Translations under genes and position numbers: made by a program
Notes under the pieces: model-generated
The model's input: only the letters and a program-made list of their open reading frames with translations
Told to the model about the DNA's origin: nothing
Database searches by the model: none
Origin: Streptomyces mutabilis
GTDB taxonomy: Bacteria > Actinomycetota > Actinomycetes > Streptomycetales > Streptomycetaceae
Length of the DNA: 64,000 nucleotides
Direction: 5' to 3'
NCBI RefSeq assembly: GCF_014649815.1
Contig: NZ_BMTT01000006.1
Coordinates: 62,001 to 126,000 of the forward strand
Shown here: one piece after another, positions 57,446 to 64,000 of the stretch
How positions within the stretch are numbered: position 1 is the first letter of the stretch
Layout of the letters: the number at the start of each line of letters is the position of its first letter

Positions 57446-58695
57446 GTGGCGCGGGTCGGGCAGGTCAGGGCGCCTGCGGATGAGCGGTTGTCGGACCGGA
57501 TCGCGATCGGGGTGCTGACGCAGGTGCTTTCCGCCTCATTTGGTCGATGAGGTGATCGCCGAGACCGGCCGGACCGAGCAGCGCAGCCGTCTGCTGCCGG
57601 CGCGGGTGGTGGTCTACTTCGTTCTCGCGATGTGCCTGTTCTTCGGGCAGGGATACGAGGAGGTCGCCCGGCTGCTGGGCGAGGGGCTGGGTGATGGGCG
57701 GCGGACGTGGCGGGTGCCGACGACCGCCGCGATCGGGCGGGCACGCCGGCGTCTGGGCACAGAACCGTTGAGGGCGTTGTTCGCCCGGGTCCGCCGGCCG
57801 GTGGCCGTGCCCGAGACGGCGGGTGCCTGGTACCGGCGCTGGCGTCTGGTCGCGGTGGACGGCACGACCTTGGACGTGGCGGACACGGCGGCCAACGAGG
57901 AGTTCTTCGGCCCCCATGCCTCAACGCGCGGAGCAGCCGCGTTTTCCGCAGGCACGGCTGGTCGCGCTGGCGGAATGCGGCACCCACGCGGTGTTCGGGG
58001 CCGTCATCGGTCCGCAGTCGGCGAGCGAGCAGAAACTCTCCCGGCAGCTGTTCCCCCAGCTTCAGGCAGGGATGCTCCTGCTCGCCGACCGGGGCTTTCA
58101 CGGATTCGAGTTGTGGCAGGCCGCCCGGGACAGCGGCGCGGACCTGCTGTGGCGCGTGCGCAAGAGCGCGGTCCTGCCTGTCACCCAGGTCCTCGGCGAT
58201 GGCTCCTACCTCAGCACGGTCCATGCCGAAAAGGACCGCAGGAGCCGCCGCAACCCGGTGGTGGTCCGGGTGATCGAGTACACCCTCACCCGCACCGGCG
58301 ACGCCACCGTCTACCGCCTGCTGACCAGCCTGCTCGAGCCGGAGGAAGCACCCGCGCGGGAGCTGGCCGCGCTCTACGCCCAGCGGTGGGAGATCGAGAC
58401 CACGCTGGACGAGATCAAGACCCACCAACGCGGCCCGAAGCTCATCCTGCGCTCGAAATACCCGTGGGGTGTGGAGCAGGAGATCTACGGCTTCCTCCTG
58501 GTGCACCACGCCGTCCGGCAGTTGATGCACCAGAGCGCCCTGCGCGGAGGTCTGGACCCCGACCGCCTGTCCTTCACCCGGTCCCTGCGGATCGTGCGCC
58601 GCCAGGTCCCGGCCCAGGCGGCGTTTTCCCCCGGCCGACTCGCCCGGGCACTGGCCCGCACCCTGGCTGAGATCGCCGAACGCCTCCTGCCCTAG
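57446..58695 (+). pseudogene. IS4-family (DDE) transposase, two frameshifts
   Basis: A GTG at 57446 opens VAPADERLSDRIAIGVLTQV-like coding in one frame. Near 57530 the match moves to FPPHLVDEVIAETGRTEQRS, and near 57930 to EQPRFPQARLVALAECGTHA and on to the stop at 58695. The IS4 motifs are present: DGTTLDVAD (first Asp), LLADRGFHG (second Asp) and Y-2-R-3-E-6-K in YAQRWEIETTLDEIK. The length of about 415 codons is normal. Terminal inverted repeats could not be identified. It is inactive unless the frameshifts are errors. Confidence 0.85.
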
Positions 58696-58798
58696 ACGTT
58701 GTGGACCGCTCGCCGGTGCGGGCCGACGAGGCCGGTGCGTGCGTCGACGGGCCGTGACCCCGGCCCGGAGGCCGAGCGTCACGGCGCATGTGTCGGGC

Positions 58799-59788
58799 TC
58801 AGGCGACCGGGGCCGGAGCCGGTGCCCCGTCCGGTGCCGGTGCGTCACCGCGCGTGCGGCGCCGCAGGGCCCCGCCCACCACGACCGCACCCAGGCCGAG
58901 CACCGCCCACCAGGTGAGCGTCAGCGCGGGGCCGGTGGCGGCGGCACCGTCGAAGAACGACACCGAGCGCAGCAGTGAGGCGCCCGCGCCCGGCGGCAGC
59001 CACTGGCCGATCGCCCCGGCCGGCCGCGGCAGGAGCTCCGGCGCCGAGGAGGCTCCCGAGAAGGGGTTGCCCAGCAGCATCATCACCGCTCCGCCCAGCG
59101 CGAGACCCGCGCGGCCCAGCAGCGCCGCCAGCCCGGCGGTGCCCGCGCCCACGGCCAGGACCGAAAGTCCGAGCACGCCGGCCACGGTCCACCGGTCCCC
59201 GGTGACCGCCCCCAGCCAGCTGTGCGCGATCGCCGCCGCGACCAGGCCGGTCAGCGCGGCGGCGCCGACCAGGGCGACGGCCGCGCGGACGCCGCGCAGG
59301 CCCAGCAGGGTCACCACCGCGCCCGTCGCGATCCCGGCCAGGGCCAGCGGCAGCACGCTCGCGCTCAGGGCCGCGCCGCGCGGATCCGCGCCGGGTGCTG
59401 GCACCACGTCGACGACCTGGACCGTGGCCCCCGCGGCGGACGCCTGCCCGGTCACCGTCTGCCGCAGCAGCTGTGCGACGGTGGGGCTCGCCGCGGAGGC
59501 CGTGAGGAGCTTCGGGTCCTCGCCGCCGGCCACCACCGCGCCGTAGACGGCCCGGTCCTCGACGGCGTCGCGGGCCGCGGCTTCGTCGGCGTAGCGGTGG
59601 ATCTCGAAGGCGCCCTCGCGCTGGGTGAGCCGCTGTTCCACTTGGGCGACCGCGGCGGGCGGACCCGCCACCCCGAGCGGCAGATCGCGGGGTGCGGTAC
59701 GGGAGGCCGGCCACGCGAAGGCCCACAGGGCCAACGCCACCAGGACCGGAACCAAGACGATCACACCGATCACGCGACGAGTGTCCAT
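58799..59788 (-). CDS. Multi-pass membrane protein (ABC-2/YhgE-like), TetR-linked
   Basis: 329 residues. After a first helix (about 6-26, VIGVIVLVPVLVALALWAF) there is a soluble loop (about 27-135), then five further helices, with ALSASVLPLALAGIATGAVV, LVGAAALTGLVAAAIAHSWL, WTVAGVLGLSVLAVGAGTAG and LGGAVMMLLGNPFSG. This resembles the DUF3533/YhgE-type ABC-2 permeases of exporter systems. No ATPase is adjacent. AGGAG lies 6 nt before the ATG at 59788. It is divergent from a TetR gene (59892) with shared GTTCGTTTT repeats, so it is the probable target of that repressor. Confidence 0.82.
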   Translation of the reverse strand: MDTRRVIGVIVLVPVLVALALWAFAWPASRTAPRDLPLGVAGPPAAVAQVEQRLTQREGAFEIHRYADEAAARDAVEDRAVYGAVVAGGEDPKLLTASAASPTVAQLLRQTVTGQASAAGATVQVVDVVPAPGADPRGAALSASVLPLALAGIATGAVVTLLGLRGVRAAVALVGAAALTGLVAAAIAHSWLGAVTGDRWTVAGVLGLSVLAVGAGTAGLAALLGRAGLALGGAVMMLLGNPFSGASSAPELLPRPAGAIGQWLPPGAGASLLRSVSFFDGAAATGPALTLTWWAVLGLGAVVVGGALRRRTRGDAPAPDGAPAPAPVA

Positions 59789-59855
59789 GAGGACTCCTGA
59801 AAGAGAAGGATTGTTCGTTTTTCCTACGTCACCACCGTGTGACCGCCCGCGGCAC

Positions 59856-59884
59856 TTGTCAAGAAGGAACGTTCGTTTTAGGTT
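59856..59884 (+). promoter_or_regulatory. TetR-gene promoter with GAACGTTC palindrome
   Basis: The -35 TTGTCA (59856-59861) and -10 TAGGTT (59879-59884) are 17 bp apart and 7 nt upstream of the ATG, a leaderless promoter. GAACGTTC (59867-59874), a perfect 8-bp palindrome, lies in the spacer. GTTCGTTTT occurs here (59871-59879) and again at 59813-59821 near the divergent start. The TetR protein probably binds both. Confidence 0.55.
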
Positions 59885-59891
59885 GGGTGCC

Positions 59892-60545
59892 ATGGCCCGC
59901 GTATCCCAGGAACACCTCGACGCCCGCCGCCGGCAGATCCTCGACGGCGCCGCGCTCTGCTTCGCCCGCAACGGCTTTCACGCCACGTCGATGCAGGACG
60001 TGTTGAAAGAGGTCGACCTCTCGGCGGGAGCCGTCTACCGCTACTTCAGCAGCAAGGAAGAGCTGATCGAGGCCATCGTCGCCGAGGTCCTGGGCGCCAT
60101 CCGGGACGTGTACGAGCGTGCGGCGCAGGAGGACCCGCCGGCCATGCCCGACGAACTCATCGCCCGCACGCTGGCGCACATGGCGCGGGAGCGGCCGGCG
60201 TTGACGGACGACGGCCAGTGGCTGTTCCCGCGCCTCATGATCCAGGCCTGGACCGAGACGCTGCGCAACGAGACGCTCTCCGCCCTGCTGGACGAGGGCT
60301 TCGCCAAGGTGCTGGCCTCCTGGGCCAAGGTAGTCGCCCGCTACCAGGAGGCGGGCATGATGCGCGACGACGTCGACCCGGACGCCGTGGCCCGGACGCT
60401 GATGGCGACGGTGCAGGGCTTCGGGGCCCAGTACGCGCTGTTCGGCAGCTTCTCCCCGGAGGCGCTCCAGGAGGGCGTTCGAGGGCTGTTGAGCATGCGG
60501 GAGGCCGTCGACGGCACCGGTAATCAGTCGGTCAAGAAAGGGTGA
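59892..60545 (+). CDS. TetR/AcrR family regulator
   Basis: 217 residues. The HTH is at about 12-60 (RRRQILDGAALCFARNGFHA, TSMQDVLKEVDLSAGAVYRY, FSSKEELIEAIV) and the ligand domain continues to the C-terminus. Divergent from the membrane protein at 58799, which it probably represses until an inducer binds. The start ATG 59892 is supported by the promoter at 59856-59884. The gene is followed by the urease operon on the same strand after 160 nt. Confidence 0.93.
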   Translation: MARVSQEHLDARRRQILDGAALCFARNGFHATSMQDVLKEVDLSAGAVYRYFSSKEELIEAIVAEVLGAIRDVYERAAQEDPPAMPDELIARTLAHMARERPALTDDGQWLFPRLMIQAWTETLRNETLSALLDEGFAKVLASWAKVVARYQEAGMMRDDVDPDAVARTLMATVQGFGAQYALFGSFSPEALQEGVRGLLSMREAVDGTGNQSVKKG

Positions 60546-60709
60546 CGTGACGGAAACACTCCAACCCTACTCTTCACCCCGATCCACCTGCGGTTTCGGA
60601 ACACCGGTGTGCGCGGTGCGGCGCATTCGTGTGTGTTACACCTAGAGCCGTCGCGGTGGACGCGGCAGCCGGACGCCCGGTCCTGGCGTCATGCCCTGTG
60701 AGGTGGTAA

Positions 60710-61012
<303 letters not shown>

Positions 61013-61026
61013 CGGGGACGGCAGCC

Positions 61027-61338
61027 ATGATCCCCGGAGAGATCCTGTTCGCCGAAGGGTCGGTCGCCTTCAACGAGGGACGCCCGAGCGTCCGCCTGAC
61101 CGTGCTCAACACCGCCGACCGGCCCGTCCAGGTCGGCTCCCACTACCACTTCGCCGAGGCCAACCCCGGTCTCGACTTCGACCGCGGCGCGGCCCGCGGC
61201 AGGCGGCTGAACATCGCCGCCGGCACCGCCGTCCGGTTCGAGCCGGGCATCCCGGTCGACGTGGAACTCGTCCTCCTCGCGGGCGCCCGCGTCGTCGTGG
61301 GTCTGCGCGGCGAGACCGGAGGTGCCCTCGATGCCTGA
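61027..61338 (+). CDS. ureB: Urease beta subunit
   Basis: 103 residues: [20 protein letters not shown] (1-20), [20 protein letters not shown] (27-46) and [20 protein letters not shown] (61-80) are standard UreB. It is separated from ureA by 14 nt and its last codons overlap the ureC start by 8 nt, so translation is coupled. UreB is the structural, non-catalytic subunit of the enzyme. Confidence 0.97.
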   Translation: MIPGEILFAEGSVAFNEGRPSVRLTVLNTADRPVQVGSHYHFAEANPGLDFDRGAARGRRLNIAAGTAVRFEPGIPVDVELVLLAGARVVVGLRGETGGALDA

Positions 61339-63052
61339 ACTGTCCCGTACCGCCTACGCCGACCTGTTCGGCCCGACCACCGGCGACCGCGTCCGCCTCG
61401 CCGACACCGACCTCCTCGTCGAGATCGAGGAGGACCGCTCGGGCGGCCCCGGCCGCTCCGGCGACGAAGCCGTCTTCGGTGGCGGCAAGGTGCTGCGCGA
61501 GTCCATGGGCCAGTCCCGTGCCACCCGCGCCGACGGAGCCCCCGACACCGTTGTCACCGGCGCCGTGATCATTGACCACTGGGGCGTCGTCAAGGCCGAC
61601 ATCGGCATCCGCGACGGCCGCATCACCGGCATCGGCAAGTCCGGCAACCCGGATACCATGGACGGTGTCCACCCCGCCCTCGTCATCGGTCCCGAGACGG
61701 AGGTCATCGGGGGCAACGGCAAAGTCATCACCGCGGGCGGCATCGACACCCACGTCCACTTCATCTCGCCGGTCGCCGTCGACGAGGCGCTCGCCTCTGG
61801 CGTCACCACCCTCATCGGCGGCGGCACGGGTCCCGCCGAGGGCAGCAAGGCGACGACCGTCACGCCCGGCTCCTGGCACCTCGCGCGGATGTTCGCCGCC
61901 CTGGAGGCCAGCCCCGTCAACATCGGCTTCCTGGGCAAGGGCAGCACGATGTCCAAGGAGTCCATGCGCGACCAACTGCGCGCCGGCATCCTTGGCTTCA
62001 AGATCCACGAGGATTGGGGTGCGACGCCCGCGGTGATCTCCGCCTGCCTGGACGTGTGCGAGGAGTCCGGCGTCCAGCTCGCCGTCCACACCGACACCCT
62101 GAACGAGGCAGGCTTCGTCGGCGACACCTTCGACGCCGTCGCCGGCCGCACCCTGCACGCCTTCCACGTCGAGGGCGCCGGCGGCGGCCACGCACCTGAC
62201 ATGATCACGGCCGTGTCGCTGCCCAACATGCTGCCGGCGTCCACCAATCCGACCCGGCCACACACCGTCAACACCGTCGAGGAGCACCTCGACATGCTGA
62301 TGGTCTGCCACCACCTGAACCCGGCGGTCCCCGAGGACCTCGCCTTCGCCGAGTCCCGCATCCGGCCCAGCACCATCGCGGCCGAGGACATCCTCCACGA
62401 CATGGGGGCGATCTCCATCATGTCGTCGGACGCCCAGGCCATGGGCCGCATAGGCGAGGTGATCCTGCGCACCTGGCAGACGGCGCACGTGATGAAGCGG
62501 CGCCGCGGACTCCTGCCCGGTGACCTGCGGGCCGACAACCTGCGCGCACGTCGATATGTCGCGAAGTACACCATCAACCCCGCCGTCGCCCAGGGTATCG
62601 AGCACGAGGTCGGCTCCGTGGAGACCGGCAAGCTGGCCGACCTGGTGCTGTGGGACCCGAAGTTCTTCGGCGTGAAGCCGCAACTGGTCCTCAAGGGCGG
62701 ACAGATCGCGTACGCGCAGGTGGGTGATGCCAACGCCTCCATCCCGACCCCGCAGCCGGTCCTGCCGCGCCCCATGTTCGGCGCCCTGGGCAGTGCTCCG
62801 GCCGCCAACTCGGTGGCCTTCGTGGCCCAGGCGGCCATCGAGGACGGGCTGCCGGAACGCCTGGGCACCGGACGGCAGTTGGTGCCCATCCGGTCGACCC
62901 GGGGCCGTACCAAGGCGGACATGCGGGAGAACGACGCCCTGCCGCGCGTCGAGGTCGCCGCGGACTCCTTCGCGGTGACCATCGACGGCGAGCTCGCCGA
63001 GCCCGCGCCCGTCGTCGAACTGCCGCTCGCGCAGCGGTACTTCCTGTTCTGA
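61331..63052 (+). CDS. ureC: Urease alpha subunit, catalytic
   Basis: 573 residues from [10 protein letters not shown], chosen because GGAGG lies 8 nt upstream of ATG 61331 and this length is typical. Nickel ligands are in [11 protein letters not shown] (HVHF about 141-144) and further His residues; the carbamylated lysine is K224 in [12 protein letters not shown]. The flap motif is MVCHHL with C326. It hydrolyses urea at a two-nickel centre in the cytoplasm. It overlaps ureB by 8 nt and is followed 8 nt later by ureF. Confidence 0.98.
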   Translation: MPELSRTAYADLFGPTTGDRVRLADTDLLVEIEEDRSGGPGRSGDEAVFGGGKVLRESMGQSRATRADGAPDTVVTGAVIIDHWGVVKADIGIRDGRITGIGKSGNPDTMDGVHPALVIGPETEVIGGNGKVITAGGIDTHVHFISPVAVDEALASGVTTLIGGGTGPAEGSKATTVTPGSWHLARMFAALEASPVNIGFLGKGSTMSKESMRDQLRAGILGFKIHEDWGATPAVISACLDVCEESGVQLAVHTDTLNEAGFVGDTFDAVAGRTLHAFHVEGAGGGHAPDMITAVSLPNMLPASTNPTRPHTVNTVEEHLDMLMVCHHLNPAVPEDLAFAESRIRPSTIAAEDILHDMGAISIMSSDAQAMGRIGEVILRTWQTAHVMKRRRGLLPGDLRADNLRARRYVAKYTINPAVAQGIEHEVGSVETGKLADLVLWDPKFFGVKPQLVLKGGQIAYAQVGDANASIPTPQPVLPRPMFGALGSAPAANSVAFVAQAAIEDGLPERLGTGRQLVPIRSTRGRTKADMRENDALPRVEVAADSFAVTIDGELAEPAPVVELPLAQRYFLF

Positions 63053-63060
63053 GCGGCGTC

Positions 63061-63735
63061 GTGAGCCGCGCAGCACTGCTCGTCCTCGCGGACGGCCGCT
63101 TCCCCGCCGGAGGGCACGCCCACTCCGGCGGGGCGGAGGCCGCCGTCCGGGCGGGACACATCACCGACGCCGCGAGTTTGGAGGAGTTCTGCCGGGGACG
63201 GCTGCACACGAGCGGGGCCGTCGCGGCTTCGCTCGCGGCGGCCGCGGCCCTGGGCGTCGACCCCGGTGAACTCGACCTCGCCGCGGACGCCCGTACGCCC
63301 TCGCCCGCCCTGCGGGTGGCGGCGCGCAGACTCGGCCGGCAACTCGTGCGGGCGGCCCGGGCGACCTGGCCGCATCGCGAACTCGACGCGTTGGCAGGGA
63401 GGTTCCCGAAGGGCGCCCACCAGCCGGTCGTCATGGGGCTGACCGCCCGCGCGGCCGGGCTCGGGCCGCTGGACGCGGCGTACTGCTCCGCCTACGAGGG
63501 GGTGAGCGGGCCGGCCACGGCCGTCGTGCGGCTGCTCTCGCTCGATCCGTTCGACGCGACCGGCGTGCTCGCGCGGCTCGCGCCGGATTTGGACCGGGTG
63601 GCGCGGGACGCCGTGGAGGCGGGGCGGGCGGCCGTGACCGAGGGGGTCGACGTGCTGCCCGCCCGGTCCGCGCCGTTGCTGGAGATCGGGGCGGAAGCGC
63701 ATGCCGCCTGGGCTGTGCGGTTGTTCGCTTCGTAG
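63061..63735 (+). CDS. ureF: Urease accessory protein UreF
   Basis: 224 residues: LLVLADGRFPAGGHAHSGGA (6-25), a typical UreF start, followed by SLEEFCRGRLHTSGAVAASL and GAHQPVVMGLTARAAGLGPL. UreF works with UreG, UreD and UreH to load nickel into apo-urease. The GTG start is 8 nt after the ureC stop. The following gene ureG is separated by a 166-nt repeat-containing gap. Confidence 0.95.
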   Translation: MSRAALLVLADGRFPAGGHAHSGGAEAAVRAGHITDAASLEEFCRGRLHTSGAVAASLAAAAALGVDPGELDLAADARTPSPALRVAARRLGRQLVRAARATWPHRELDALAGRFPKGAHQPVVMGLTARAAGLGPLDAAYCSAYEGVSGPATAVVRLLSLDPFDATGVLARLAPDLDRVARDAVEAGRAAVTEGVDVLPARSAPLLEIGAEAHAAWAVRLFAS

Positions 63736-63757
63736 AGGCGTCGTCCGCCCCGCCGCC

Positions 63758-63872
63758 CCTTCCCGTTCCCGAACCCAGGGCTCTGCCCCCCAGCCCCCGT
63801 CAGGGGCTCCGCCCCTGGACCCCCCTTCGGCCTGAACGGCCTCGTCCTCGAATGCCGGACGGGCTGAGAGGA
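63758..63872. repeat. Streptomyces-type extragenic palindrome between ureF and ureG
   Basis: The gap holds CCCGTTCCCGAACCCAGGGC, a hairpin CAGGGGC-TCC-GCCCCTG (63801-63817), and GCCTGAACGGCCTCGTCCTC with AATGCCGGACGGGCTGA, a sequence type found between many Streptomyces genes. It likely acts as a partial terminator or mRNA-processing site inside the operon. Identity to the repeat family is from memory. Confidence 0.6.
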
Positions 63873-63901
63873 CCGACCCGAGCTTTGACAGGAGCTGTTT
63901 C

Positions 63902-64000
63902 GTGCATCTTGGTGATCACCACAACACCCCCGCCGTCTCCGCCGACGCCCACCGGCCCGACGGGACCCGCCGGGCCCTGCGGATCGGGCTCGGCGGGCCC
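63902..64000 (+). CDS. ureG: Urease accessory GTPase UreG, N-terminal part
   Basis: Only the first 33 residues are in the window: a His-containing start (VHLGDHHNT), AVSADAHRPDGTRRALRIG and LGGP, the beginning of the P-loop region. AGGAG lies 7 nt before the GTG at 63902. UreG is the GTPase that drives nickel insertion into urease. The gene continues past the right edge. Confidence 0.9.
   Translation, partial: MHLGDHHNTPAVSADAHRPDGTRRALRIGLGGP

Noticed and set aside
57401..58740. Terminal inverted repeats of the IS4 element
   Set aside because: TTAGACGG at the left and CTAGACG at the right are weakly similar in direct orientation but do not form a convincing inverted pair.
61106..63702. Long minus-strand open frames over ureB-ureC-ureF
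   Set aside because: Antisense shadow of strongly recognised urease genes; no protein-like motifs.

Overview
The window is chromosomal DNA of a high-GC actinobacterium, almost certainly a Streptomyces of the S. coelicolor/S. lividans type. The evidence is third-position G/C codon bias throughout, many GTG starts, a divergent EF-Tu paralogue (tuf3), WhiJ/DUF397 regulatory modules, an ECF41 sigma factor, MocR/DasR-like/ROK regulators and Streptomyces-type extragenic palindromic repeats. From memory (not checked here), the order tuf3 ... purB ... bio genes ... ureABCFG matches one interval of the S. coelicolor chromosome. I see no rRNA, tRNA, CRISPR array, prophage or biosynthetic gene cluster.

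Layout. 1-5.1 kb: the end of a VTT-family membrane protein gene, an AlkD-type DNA-repair pseudogene, tuf3 with a structured leader, a spermidine-synthase-like gene, and a tandem pair of secreted/anchored proteins whose second copy is decayed. 5.1-13.7 kb: housekeeping and accessory enzymes (thioesterase, DedA, gamma-carbonic anhydrase, acyltransferase, YbaK, CoA-binding, YigZ), plus a PobA-like monooxygenase abutting the stump of a cation-efflux gene. 13.9-18.1 kb: the sbcD-sbcC nuclease operon. 18.1-31.5 kb: two Lrp genes, each divergent from an enzyme gene, then SDR, DUF885, ACT-GNAT, PhoD, MocR, hydrolase and ECF41 genes. 31.5-37.3 kb: a GntR/ROK pair with a DasR-like operator, and a two-component system divergent from an ABC exporter. 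37.4-46.3 kb: a DNA glycosylase overlapping purB, SGNH hydrolase, two CBS/DUF21 proteins, GNAT, LLM oxidoreductase, an RHH/Doc-like pair and a methyltransferase.

46.4-50.9 kb is the biotin locus: bioB-bioA-bioD on the minus strand, divergent from bioF, with a strong hairpin after bioD. 51-54.9 kb holds a WhiJ/DUF397/ATPase module, a duplicated terminator, an NlpC/P60 hydrolase behind a probable c-di-AMP riboswitch, and a ClpP homologue that has lost catalytic residues. 55.1-58.7 kb is the only clearly mobile section: an orphan Phd antitoxin ends exactly at a roughly 2-kb element bounded by inverted repeats and CTAG flanks. That element contains two different IS701-family transposase remnants around an NAD-epimerase gene, and it is followed by a frameshifted IS4 transposase. 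58.8-60.5 kb is a TetR/membrane-protein pair. The window ends in a urease operon (ureABC, ureF, then ureG after an extragenic repeat).

A theme across the window is leaderless transcription: about a dozen starts lie 6-8 nt behind a TANNNT-like -10 hexamer without a Shine-Dalgarno. Frameshift calls assume the sequence is accurate; all could be tested by resequencing.
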